The notes below the pieces were generated by a model. It was not told the DNA's origin, did no database searches, and worked only from the letters and a program-made list of their open reading frames with translations. From Pigoraptor vietnamica (Eukaryota; Opisthokonta; Filasterea), in the NCBI GenBank assembly GCA_943704525.1, contig CALSCQ010000196.1:1-18290 (forward strand): a DNA stretch of 18,290 nt, given 5' to 3'. The position numbers were made by a program, and so were the translations under genes. Position 1 is the first letter of the stretch. Every line of letters starts with the position of its first letter. Below are positions 1 to 9,868 of this stretch, one piece after another.

Positions 1-66
1 GGGGGGGGTGGTTTGTGTGCGCGTGTGATACGTGTATGTGGCCGTGCGCGCGTGAAAATCAAATCA

Positions 67-1067
<1,001 letters not shown>

Positions 1068-1185
1068 TTCAGTTCTGTTTGAGAGTGAAGGGGCTGTGGC
1101 TGGTGTCTTGCGAGGCAAATAGCCCGGTGTGCGTGCGTGTTTCACTCAGATTCCGGTTGCCACACTAAACAGTAATTGCCTTTTT

Positions 1186-1197
1186 CATGACGTCATG
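1186..1197. promoter_or_regulatory. CRE/ATF-type palindrome
   Basis: The 12-base palindrome CATGACGTCATG contains the full TGACGTCA core bound by CREB/ATF bZIP factors. It lies near the middle of the 240-base divergent promoter, about 120 bases from each start codon, where it could serve both genes. Binding is inferred from the motif alone. Confidence 0.55.
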
Positions 1198-1230
1198 TTC
1201 ATCTCTACAGCCACACACTGAAGGCCGGTC

Positions 1231-1249
1231 TATCGTTTCAAGAACGATA
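1231..1249. promoter_or_regulatory. Inverted repeat with nested TTCnnGAA
   Basis: TATCGTT and AACGATA form perfect 7-base arms around a 5-base centre. Nested in it is TTCAAGAA, which matches the TTCnnGAA arrangement of heat-shock elements. It lies about 60 bases upstream of the phosphoesterase ATG. It could be an operator-like dyad or a hairpin in the 5' leader. Confidence 0.4.
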
Positions 1250-1307
1250 CTGACAACGAGACAACACATGCCGCCGCGCGTCGGCGCAAGGGTTGCTGTG
1301 TGCGACA

Positions 1308-2126
1308 ATGCCCTTCACTCTGCAGTACATGTCGGACGTGCATCTCGAGTTTCTGCGCTGCAACAAGCTGCCCTCTTTCCCTGTCGCAGCGCCGTACCTC
1401 GCCCTCCTCGGTGACATTGGCCACGCGCGAAAGGGGCGCTACTGCCAGTTCGTGCGCCTGTGTGCAGAGCGGTATGAGCGCGTGTTTGTGCTTGCGGGAA
1501 ACCACGAGTATTATCAGACGGCGCGCAACAAAAACTTTGTCAAAACGGTCGACGACCTGCAGGAGATCATGCGCGACGTGTGCGCGTCGCATCGCAACGT
1601 CACGTTTCTCGATCGCACCGCCGTTGAGCTCCCCGAGCACGGGATTCGTCTTCTCGGTTGCACGCTGTGGTCGCACGTTCCCTCTGAACACGTGGGCGCT
1701 GTCTGGACCTCCCTCAACGACTACCGTTACATCTACAAGGGCGCGCGTGGGATCGCGGTAACAACGGACGACACGAACGCATGGCACGAGCGGGACGTAG
1801 CGTGGCTGGAAGAAGAGCTCGAAGCACGCCCCGATGTGCCGACGGTAGTGCTCACGCACCACGCGCCGACGTTTGCGATGTTGGGAACAAAGTATCCCTT
1901 TGGGCCAGTGAGCCACGCGTTTGCATCCGATCTCCTCGTCGAAAGGCCGCTCTTGCGCGCGCCCGTCACGCACTGGCTGAGCGGATACTCTCACGCGGCG
2001 GTGCGCTGTGTGTTTGACAGCGGCGTCGTGTGTGCGTCCAACTGCCTCGGTTATCCAGGGGAGGGCGTGAGTGGGTTTGACCCTGCCGCGACCATCACTG
2101 TTGAGACGGGTGCCGGAGTGCGATAG
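1308..2126 (+). CDS. Calcineurin-like metallophosphoesterase
   Basis: This intronless gene encodes 272 residues and a single metallophosphoesterase domain that fills nearly the whole protein. The metal-binding blocks appear in order: SDVH (Asp10, His12), GDIG (Asp36), GNHE (Asn65, His66), THHAP (His184, His185) and GYSH (226-229). In most family members the last block is GHTH or GHSH; here its first His is a Tyr. There is no signal peptide or membrane segment, so a soluble intracellular phosphatase or phosphodiesterase is likely. The substrate cannot be told from the sequence. The ATG at 1308 is the first in frame and lies seven codons before the first motif. A canonical poly(A) signal follows about 80 bases after the stop. 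It is divergent from the dehydrogenase gene and convergent with the GAF gene. Confidence 0.9.
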   Translation: MPFTLQYMSDVHLEFLRCNKLPSFPVAAPYLALLGDIGHARKGRYCQFVRLCAERYERVFVLAGNHEYYQTARNKNFVKTVDDLQEIMRDVCASHRNVTFLDRTAVELPEHGIRLLGCTLWSHVPSEHVGAVWTSLNDYRYIYKGARGIAVTTDDTNAWHERDVAWLEEELEARPDVPTVVLTHHAPTFAMLGTKYPFGPVSHAFASDLLVERPLLRAPVTHWLSGYSHAAVRCVFDSGVVCASNCLGYPGEGVSGFDPAATITVETGAGVR

Positions 2127-2205
2127 CAGCACACACACGCTTCATGTCTTCCGCAGTGCGAGTTTGTCTTGAGCGTGCGACAGGCGCGTTTAGAACGTCA
2201 GCTCT

Positions 2206-2211
2206 AATAAA
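2206..2211 (+). terminator. Poly(A) signal AATAAA for the phosphoesterase gene
   Basis: The hexamer AATAAA occurs 80 bases after the phosphoesterase stop codon, within the 255-base convergent gap. This is the usual position for a cleavage and polyadenylation signal. Matching hexamers are not obvious downstream of the other genes. Confidence 0.6.
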
Positions 2212-2315
2212 CGGCGAGTCCATGCACCACAAGTAACATGTGCGACAAGCTTTCAAGTGATTTCTTTTAGTATGGCCAGCGATAGTCTCTCCGTCCACGG
2301 GAGGGAAACAGCAGG

Positions 2316-2369
2316 CCACACGCGCACGCACGCAACGCACGCACGCACACACGCACACGCACACACGCA
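2316..2369. repeat. CA/CG-rich alternating microsatellite in the convergent 3' region
   Basis: This is a stretch of CGCA and CACA units of alternating pyrimidine-purine type, between the phosphoesterase 3' end and the stop of the GAF gene. It would fall in the 3' UTR of the minus-strand gene. The rest of the 2127-2381 gap holds nothing else I can identify. Confidence 0.7.
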
Positions 2370-2381
2370 GCATTCTCCGTC

Positions 2382-3294
2382 TCATCGGGTCGCGGCAAAG
2401 TGGGCCATAAGCGACTGCCGCCTCTCCGCGCGCGTCTTGGGGACGTCCGTCGCGACAAACGCGCCAAATCCCTTCGGCTTCTCGGCGAGTGCAACGGGCA
2501 TCGACACCATCCGGCGCATTTCCGCCCTCACGGCGGGCCGATAGCTCACGACAGGCTCCGACATACGATGCGCGCGCGTCAGAGAGTGCGTCAGAGCCTC
2601 GCTCTGAGGAAGAGGGGCCACGCCCCACGCTTCCCGCACGGCGTCACCAGCGGCCTCCGCAGCGAGGCTTTCGGCGACGGCGTCGGACATCAGAGACGAC
2701 TGCCGTGAGACAATCTGGATACGGTGAAGCGCAGACGACACGCCGCTGTCCCGGCGCTGTGGCGAGAACGCGCCCGAACGCATGGCGGTGATGCTGGCGC
2801 GGCGCTCAGCACGTGTAAGTCCACGACGGGAGGCGACCATTGCGCCATAACTGAGGGGAGCGGTGGCGTCGCCGACAGTCGCGCTGTCCTGGCGATCGAG
2901 AGCGGGGACGAGATCCGCCTGAGCGAAAGAGAACGGAAACACCGGCGTCAGCAAGGAATTGCGCGCTCACGAGGCACATCACCCAAGCCGTCCGGCACAG
3001 CAACGGGCGCATCCGAGCACTCGCCACAACGGCAATATCTCCTCTCTATACGGCCAAGTGCACTTGCTCACCATGGGCACGCGCGCGTCGTCGCTTGGCG
3101 AAGAGAGGTCGTCGCGAATGAGTTCCCGATCCATTTCAGTATCGATGCCCTTAGGAGAGGACGACGCCGACGACAGCGCAATCGCACGCTCGGCGACGTC
3201 CTCGACGCTGCGGAGAAACGCCATCGTCTCTTGCGAATGCTGTGGTGGCATCGAAAGTCAGTTAAGGAATAGGCGGCCGATAAAGACGTGCGCG

Positions 3295-3367
<73 letters not shown>

Positions 3368-3848
3368 CACACACACACACACACACAACACACACATTGA
3401 GATGACGCAACGCGGCGCAAACGCACCGTTACTTGGCCATTGGAGAGGAAGACGAGCACGGCAACCACGGACTCTTGCGCCTTGAGGGGAATCGCCGCCG
3501 ACATCTCGACCGGGAGGGCAGGCTTCATGTCGTATGGGCACAGGACGGGCGCGCCCGCCGTGCACGCACGCGCGATGAGCTCAAGGCTGCAAAGAGACAC
3601 TCAGCGTCAGAAATGCTTTCATCTCTTAAATGATGCGCACGGAGACAACGCATTTTGTGCGCTAAGTGTGTCGTTAACACACTAACGCACCTCAGGGCAT
3701 CTGCCGCACCGCCGAGTCCGCTGCCGTGAGTGAAAGAGCGCGAAAAGAGCGCGCCTTCAGCCGACGGCAGCCACGCCTCGCCGACATCCCAGCTCATGGC
3801 GCTGCAGGTGGCCTGGAGGACGCCCGAAAGCACGCCGGCGAGCACCAT
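2382..3848 (-). CDS. GAF-like domain protein with Arg/Ser-rich tail
   Basis: Four exons can be joined in frame: 3848-3691, 3586-3433, 3239-3072 and 2918-2382, giving 338 residues. The first three exons (about 160 residues) look like a GAF-type sensor domain. Residues near the start read CSAMSWDVGEAWLP, later come ARACTAGAPVLCPYD and SVVAVLVFLSNG, and then a closing helix with HSQETMAFLRSVEDV. This order matches GAF domains that bind small molecules or act in signalling. The last exon (178 residues) is Arg/Ser-rich and probably disordered, with RRAS, RRDS and RRQS, all consensus sites for PKA-like kinases. An in-frame stop four codons upstream with no acceptor in between supports the ATG at 3848 (G at -3 and +4). 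The end of exon 2 could instead be 3427. No enzyme domain is attached. It shares a divergent promoter region with the urea transporter. The GAF call is by motif order and moderate. Confidence 0.6.
3291..3396. repeat. Long (CA)n microsatellite inside an intron of the GAF gene
   Basis: An uninterrupted run of about 30 CA units (3307-3366) is followed by two shorter CA runs, each offset by an extra A. It fills most of the intron 3432-3240. On the sense strand it reads as GT repeats beginning soon after the splice donor. Confidence 0.97.
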
Positions 3849-4911
3849 TTCCGCGTTGTTTCAGGTAGGGCGGGCAGATTAACGGGACGTGTGCGACTGC
3901 GAGCTGGATCTAAACCGAGTTGAAGACAATAACGAGCACAAGCACTAAGCAGCCTTGCGTTCCCTTGTACGTTGGCGTTGCGCAGATTCTTTTGCGGCAA
4001 GAGTGGGACATGTGAGAGGGTTGAGGGATGGAAGGCGCGTGTGCGTGCGCACCCTGCGCAGACTGGCCATTGGATTGCGTCGAAAAGGCTGCTACACACC
4101 GAATTTCATTAGCAAGGCAGATGTCGTCACTGAACTCTATATCAATATATCGAAATGACGTATTATTTAGCCGTTAATTATGAGATGAGTTTAGAGTGAA
4201 TTTGTATGGAAATGACGCAATTTCAGACAACGGCGAAAATAAGGTTTAAGTAGTCTGCAACGTTTTGGGTCGGGGATAGCACAACATAAGTGGAATGAGG
4301 TGCTTAATCGCACCATATTCCGGTAAATTGAGCACTCTACTCCTCTCTTTATGAGACAACGTATAGAAACACTTCCCATGCATTGTCGCATTGAGCTTCT
4401 CTCCAATGGTGGAGTATTGGGCGCCCCTTACTTTTCCAGCCCGTGAATTTCAAATGGCGTTTGTGTGCAGTCGCCCTCCATTGGCTCATTTTATTGCAAA
4501 GAACATTAATTTCAGCCAATCATCGCGCTCCAATTTTGCCCCAACGGTTTTGTCCTGACAGCACTGTACCTTATTTGGAAGGTAACCCTTCACAAATGAT
4601 TTCACCATGACGTCTCAATATATGTCCGGACAATTAATGCCTTGAACAGGAAGTAGAATGTCTCGCTATGCAACCGCCTTGCTCCTAGCACGCGAAACGA
4701 AGGTGTGTCGCACGACAACCCTCCGTGCACCTATGAAACGCTGTGCGTAAGCTCTGTCGTTACTTTGTAGAAGCGCCAATTGGGTCAAGATGTGCTGGAG
4801 TGTCGTGCGCACACACGAGTGACTGACACAGTGTGTGTGCGGCTGTGCGTGCGAACACACCGACATGTGTGTGGAGCGATAGACTACGCACCTCTGTGCG
4901 AGTAGGGGAAG
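3849..4911. promoter_or_regulatory. Divergent intergenic region, AT-rich, between GAF and urea transporter genes
   Basis: No convincing gene lies in this 1063-base gap. About 4085-4660 is clearly AT-richer than the rest of the window. It holds clustered CCAAT motifs and several TGACG half-sites (4156-4160, 4213-4217, 4608-4612). The region separates the start codons at 3848 (minus) and 4912 (plus), so it should contain both promoters and leaders. Short open frames here lack family features. The 4790-4880 part is again TG/CA-rich, as expected for a leader in this genome. Confidence 0.6.
4403..4534. promoter_or_regulatory. Cluster of five CCAAT boxes
   Basis: CCAAT occurs on the plus strand at 4403-4407, 4516-4520 and 4530-4534, and inverted (ATTGG) at 4416-4420 and 4480-4484. 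A further overlapping pair lies at 4776-4783. NF-Y-type factors bind CCAAT in either orientation, and clustering in a divergent promoter is typical of that use. Binding is inferred from the motif only. Confidence 0.45.
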
Positions 4912-7900
4912 ATGCCCATCTCTCGAAAGGGCGTCGGACCCGCCGCAAACGACCGCGCTGAGGTCGTGGCGTGGTCCAATGTGGGCGGTGCTTCGGCGGC
5001 TGTGCACGCGCTCGCGGAGAGCGACAGCGCCGAAGTGTCTGCATGGGGCACGTACGGCAAGTCGTCTGGAGCGCAGCCGGCGCGGCTTACAGATGGGGAC
5101 GGCAACGAGTTGAAGGCGTGGATGAACTTTCAGAGTAACTCTGCCAATCAGGCGGCGCTGGAGAACGGTCCTCCGCCCGCGTACACGTCACCGTCGCAGC
5201 CGACGACCGACGGTCCCGTCGGACGGTGGAGCATCGGCCACGAGATTGTGACAGTGATGGAGGACGAAGAGCTCGACGACGACGCGGTGCCTGCGGGGAT
5301 GCGGCCGAGCATTCTGAACGTGCCCGACGTGCGTCGTAACAGCGCGGCGCCGTCACTCGCGAACGGGCACCCGGGCGGCAGCAGCAGCACGAACGGTCTC
5401 TTCGTGAAATCAGCGAGCAATTCGCACGTCAATGGCGTCAACGGAATCGTGCACGGCGGGCTCACGCCTGCGCTGTCGAGTCACAGCCGAAACCCGTCCG
5501 AAGCAGATCTGGGAGATGCGGCGGCATCGGCGCTGCCGAGCGAGATTCGCATGGAGGCGGTGGCCGCGGGTCGCCGGCGACGGTGGCGCGGGTGCGGGTG
5601 GCTCATGCGATGGCTCATGACGGAACTCTCTGGGACGATGCCGACGGCTGCGAAGCTCGCGGAGCGGCACTTTATGGTTGAGTTTGTGGACTCGTGCCTT
5701 CGGGGCGTCGGCCAGGTGTTCTTCATGAACAACCCGCTGTCCGGACTGCTGTTCCTCGTCGGCATTTTCTATTACTCGCTGCTGTGCGGCCTCGCGGCGG
5801 TGATTGGCGTCGTTTCGTCCACGGGGCTCGCGTATCTTATTGGGCTGGTGGGTGCGATATGCCCGTACTGGTTGCAACCGACGCATGCATGTGTACACAC
5901 ACGCGCGCGCACACACACGCACACACACACCTCGTTCATTCGGAACTTCTCCATCACCTCGACGACTTTGCCTCTCTCTCTGACGACATATGCCTTTCTC
6001 CGTCACTCTCCTCTTTTACGTCAATTCTTCCCATTCCACCGCCACTTCTCTTCACATATCCCATCGCCCCTCGCAGAGCCACGGGTCGATACGATCGGGG
6101 CTGTTTGGCTTCAACGGCACGCTCGTCGCCATCGGACTGATCACATTCCAGAACCCGGGCGCCGAGAACTGGGACAACCCGCTCGTGTTCATCCCGATGG
6201 TCCTCTTGTCTGCGCTCTCGTCGGTGGGTCGCGCTTGCCGAGGGTCGGAGCAAAGAGAGAGAGTGTGTGTGTTGGGGTGTGTGTGCGCGCATGTGTGTTT
6301 CGGTGACCGCGTAGAGTGGTCGCGTACCTATGCGATTGTCAGTTCCATTTGCTGAGTTGTCTTTTTGTCCCACGTTTCGCAGCTGTTCTTCGTGATGGTC
6401 GGCAATGTGCTCGTGCGGCACTTTGGCCTCGCGACGTTCACACTGGTGGGTGACGGTTGCAATTTGACTTAGAGACCACACAAACATGCATGCCATACTC
6501 GCACATACGCACACATACGCGCAAGCACGAACACGGAGAACACACTCTTCGCAATAATGAGCGCAATTCATTAAGCGACTGCATACCCCCCTCCCCTCCC
6601 CCCCCCCCTCGCCCTCTCTCTCACTCTCCCTCCACCCGCAGCCATTCCACATGTGCACGTGGCTGTGGCTGCTGGGCAGTCAGCGCTACGCGTACTTTCC
6701 CAACCGCAGCCTGTGGGTGCCCGCGCCAATGTCCATCACGACCGAGGCAGACATGTCGCCGCTCTCGTACGACACGGAAAAGCTGCTCCGATCCATCGGA
6801 ACGAACATTGCGCAGGTCTTCTTCCTCGAAAACGACATTAGGTGCGGCACAGTGACAGTTGTGCGTGCGCGGGAAATTTGAAACATATGCGCCTGCGTGG
6901 GCACTGTTGTAAGCGTGCGTGCTACTTCGTCTCACCAACCGGCACTCTGTCGCAGCGGCTACATCTTTGTCGCGGGCGTCGCCGTGTGTTCGCGCATCTC
7001 TGCGATCATGACGGTGTACGGGTCCGCCGTGGCCGTCGCAACCGCCGTGGCCATTGGCGCTCCCCAGGCGTCCATCTACTCTGGTCTGTGGGGCTTCAAC
7101 GCCGTCCTCGTCTCGATCGCCATCGGCGGCATGTTCTACGTCATGTCCTTGCGCGTGGCTGTGCTTGCGACCGTCGCCACAATCGTCGCCGTGCTCCTCT
7201 TTGGCGCACTCAGCGCCGCATTCCACGTGATCGCCATCCCAACCCTCACCTTCCCCGGAGCCGTCGTCGCGCTCGGCTTCTGCGTGTTGGCGGGTGCTGT
7301 GCCCGGCGCTGTCCCCGTGCAGCTCGATCGCATGACCGTTCCCGAGGATCACCTGCGACGCTATCGCCTCTCGGACAGCGTCCTCTCGCGCTTTGCGGTT
7401 GTGCGTGCCGTCGCGCGGCAGACGACGCTCGACAGCGGGCTGCTGGAGCGGTTCCTCGTGCCGGTGCTGATGTGCTGGGGTGCGAAGGGCGGCGACGTCA
7501 AGGCGCTGGACAAGCTCATATCGCTCGGCGCGGACCCGAGTTGCGCCGATTACGACGGTCGCACGCCGCTCCACATTGCGGCGGCGGAGGGAAAGTTGGC
7601 CGCCGTTACGCTGCTGCTCGACGCAGGGGCCGATCCCAATGCGACGGACCGGTGAGTGTGGAAGAGAGACCGCGGGAGTGCGCGTGTTGCAGTGTTGTTT
7701 GTTGTTGTGTTGTATTGTTTGGGCTGTAACAGCGTGTGATGTGCGTTCCATTTGTGTGAAACCGAACACCCCAAGTAGCCCGAGCGCGATTGCCACTTAC
7801 ACTCGGCTTTTTTCCACACAGCTATGGCTACCGCCCGCTCGACGACGCCCTTAACGCTCCGGAACAGACGGCAGCCGTCATCGCGATACTCCGCAAGAAC

Positions 7901-9421
7901 GGCGGACAGGTCAATGCGTCACGTGAGCGGCAGGCGTACGAGATGTGCTCGCTCGCCTCGACGGGCGCGACGGAGAAGATAGCGCTTCGCCTCCGCGCCG
8001 GTTACGGCGCCAACAACGCCGACTACGACGGCCGCACCGCGCTGCACCTCGCCGCGTGCGTGGGAACCGCAAACGCCGTCATGACGCTCGTGGCGCACGG
8101 CGCGGACGTCGAGGCGCTCGATCGTTACAACAACACGCCAGCGGAAGACGCGCGCTTGCACGGGCACGTGAAGCTGGCCTCTTGGCTGGAGAAGCGGCTC
8201 GTGAAGGGGAGGGGCGCGGAGGGTGACGGGACAAAGAAGGGGGACGACGACCACGACCGCGTCGTGATTGTCGTGTCGAGCGAACATGACTCGTCCAGCG
8301 TTGGCGGCGGTTCGACGAAAGGCGTGCGACGCGCGAGTCAGGCGCCGCAGCAGGCGCAGCAAGACGCCGCGGCCATCCGGGGCAACGCCGCGGTTATCTC
8401 CGAATTGGCCGCTGCGCTCCTTTCTCCTGGCGTGGCGACGAGCCCCGAAGCGCACGGCCTCGCGCCGGTTCTGCTGTGTGCGGCCGCGTCTTCAGGAGAC
8501 GAGACGCTCGTGCACCAGCTGTGCGAGGCGGGAATCGATCCTGCGGCTGCCGACTACGATGGACAGACGGCGCTGCACCTTGCCGCTGCGGCTGGGCACG
8601 GCGACGTCATCGAGGCTTTGATAGCGCTCGGGTGCCCGGCGAACCCGCGCAACCGGTGGAACGAGACGCCCCTCGACATTGCGGTGCGGTGTGGGCGCGA
8701 CGGGGTAATAGCGCTGCTGGTCAGCCGCGGATGCACGCTTGCACTCGACCCGCTCGAACTCGCGGGCGAACTGTGCCGCGCTGCCGCCCGGCGGGAGATG
8801 CGCTCGTTAAAGCGATGGGTTAGCGCGGGCGCGCGCGTGGGACTTGCGGACTACGACGCGCGCACGCCGTTGCACGTCGCAGCGTCCAAGGGCCACCTCG
8901 ACACGGTGCGCTACCTGGTCGCCAGCGGCGCGAATCCGGCGGCGCAGGATCGGTGGCACCGCACGGCCGTTGCGGACGCGCGCGACGGGTTCCACGCCGA
9001 AGTCGTCGACTTTCTCACCGCGGCCGAGGAGCATTACAAGGAGGCGAGCGCGCTGCAGGAGACGGCAAAGCGGCGTGCGATTCGGCGCGCGTCGCAGCAG
9101 AACCTCTTTGGGGGAAAGCCGAAGCGAACCAAGTCGAAAAAGGCGCTGTCGATCGCCGCTGCGAGCGCTGCTGACGAAGGATCGCCTCAAACGGCGAAGA
9201 GGTCGTCGCCGGACGGAAACGGCCAGAAGGCAGCGTTTAACGAGAGTCCGACGGAAGGGGCGAAGGGGAGTGCGCCAGTCGCACCGGCTGCGCTCGCGGC
9301 AACGCGCGGGCAGTATGTGCAGGTGGTGCAAGTGCAGCCCGCGCCCGCGCCTGCGGGAGAGGGGCCGTCGCGTGGCGTGTCGCAGACGGGTGCGAGGAAG
9401 GGCAAGAAGAAGTCCACTTGA
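4912..9421 (+). CDS. Urea transporter (SLC14/UT family) fused to a multi-ankyrin C-terminal region
   Basis: Six exons (4912-5847, 6077-6223, 6383-6445, 6642-6841, 6956-7651, 7822-9421) join in frame to 1213 residues. An in-frame stop at 4903 fixes the start. Residues 16-86 hold three roughly 24-residue repeats with an E-(V/L)-x-A-W core; 90-245 is low complexity. The channel spans about 255-560 as the two inverted halves of the UT family. Half one has RGVGQVFFMNNPLSG (264-278), LFGFNGTL (321-328) and TLPF (381-384). Half two has IAQVFFLEND (438-447), LWGFNAVL (493-500) and TFPG (547-550). These predict passive urea flow across a membrane. From about 612, four ankyrin modules each carry the mark DYD followed by TPLH/TALH (Tyr648, 749, 926, 1025). 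A charged linker of about 110 residues splits modules two and three. RRxS motifs lie at 141-144, 850-853 and 1102-1105, and the tail is basic. UT proteins are usually about 300-400 residues, or about 900 when doubled, so this architecture is unusual. Confidence 0.92.
4957..5169 (+). repeat. Three ~24-residue N-terminal protein repeats in the urea transporter
   Basis: Residues 16-39, 40-64 and 65-86 align as repeats with core AEVVAW, AEVSAW and NELKAW. Trp is at 21, 45 and 70, each followed by Gly/Ser/Asn-rich residues and a short Ala/Leu stretch. I do not recognise the family. The unit lies at the predicted cytosolic N-terminus, before a disordered segment and the channel. Confidence 0.65.
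5892..5930 (+). repeat. CA-rich microsatellite in urea transporter intron 1
   Basis: Alternating CA and CG dinucleotides occupy part of intron 1 (5848-6076). Similar TG-rich sequence lies in intron 2 (about 6258-6300) and CA-rich sequence in intron 3 (about 6478-6535). Confidence 0.85.
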
Positions 9422-9526
9422 CGCGCCTGTACTAGAGTGACGAATGGCGCCGCAACAGAGTGGCAGTGGACGCTGCTTTGCAAATGTGTGCCAATACACT
9501 AATCGATGAAGTAATTTTTGAACTGG

Positions 9527-9574
9527 GAGTGTGTGGGTGTGTGGGTGTGTGTGTGTGGGTGTGTGTGTGTGTGT
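9527..9574. repeat. GT microsatellite
   Basis: GTGTGGGT and GTGT units run for about 48 bases in the shared 3' region of the urea transporter and first kinase genes. Confidence 0.9.
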
Positions 9575-9807
9575 TAGAGATAGTCGAACTTGAACTTGTG
9601 CTCGAGACGACCTTGCATCTTTTCCATAGCCACGCAGGCCCCAACCCAGTACACAAAAGATAACAGTGTGTTATTGGAAATAAGGCGCACGCAAAGGAGG
9701 AGACAAACGCGCTATGGACAGCGGCAAAACGAATGCCAAAAACGCTCACAACCATGCCGAGACGAGCCTGCGCGGGCACAAAGGGAGCGGAAAGAGAGTG
9801 CAGAGAA

Positions 9808-9829
9808 GGGGGGGGGGGGGGGGGGGGGG
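9808..9829. repeat. Poly-G homopolymer of 22 bases
   Basis: Twenty-two consecutive G residues lie about 40 bases beyond the kinase stop codon, so the kinase transcript would carry poly-C there. The plus strand could form a G-quadruplex. The length of such a run is also easily misread in sequencing. Confidence 0.95.
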
Positions 9830-9868
9830 CGAAAGGCGTTCACCACGGAGATGAAAGATCGACAGAGG

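Larger units (their letters stand above)
1068..1307. promoter_or_regulatory. Divergent promoter between dehydrogenase and phosphoesterase genes
   Basis: This 240-base gap separates two outward-reading start codons (ATG at 1067 on minus, ATG at 1308 on plus), so it must hold both promoters. It contains a perfect CRE-type palindrome and a second dyad, listed separately. I see no clear TATA box. Confidence 0.7.
9422..9868. other. Convergent 3' intergenic region with GT repeat and poly-G tract
   Basis: This 447-base gap lies between the stop codons of the urea transporter (plus) and the first kinase (minus). It contains a GT microsatellite and a 22-base G run, listed separately. I see no gene and no clear AATAAA on either strand. 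Confidence 0.7.

Noticed and set aside
1293-1307. Extending the phosphoesterase start to 1293
   Set aside because: The codon there is TTG; the first ATG is 1308 and eukaryotic initiation favours it.
1230-2138. 302-residue minus-strand open frame over the phosphoesterase gene
   Set aside because: It is a GC-driven shadow of the phosphoesterase, whose five metal motifs are all on the plus strand.
3291-3396. CRISPR-like or telomeric repeat
   Set aside because: It is a plain CA dinucleotide tract inside an intron, with no spacers and no telomere unit.
4191-4406. 71-residue minus-strand open frame in the AT-rich promoter region
   Set aside because: No family features, no splice partners, and it lies in promoter-like AT-rich sequence. 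Length is within chance.
4085-4660. AT-rich block as a transposon
   Set aside because: I found no terminal repeats, target-site duplication or transposase-like frame. Promoter function is the simpler reading.
6077-6841. Urea transporter as a broken pseudogene because its frame is interrupted
   Set aside because: Each break is a GT...CAG intron with matching phase, and the joined protein restores UT motifs exactly at the junctions.
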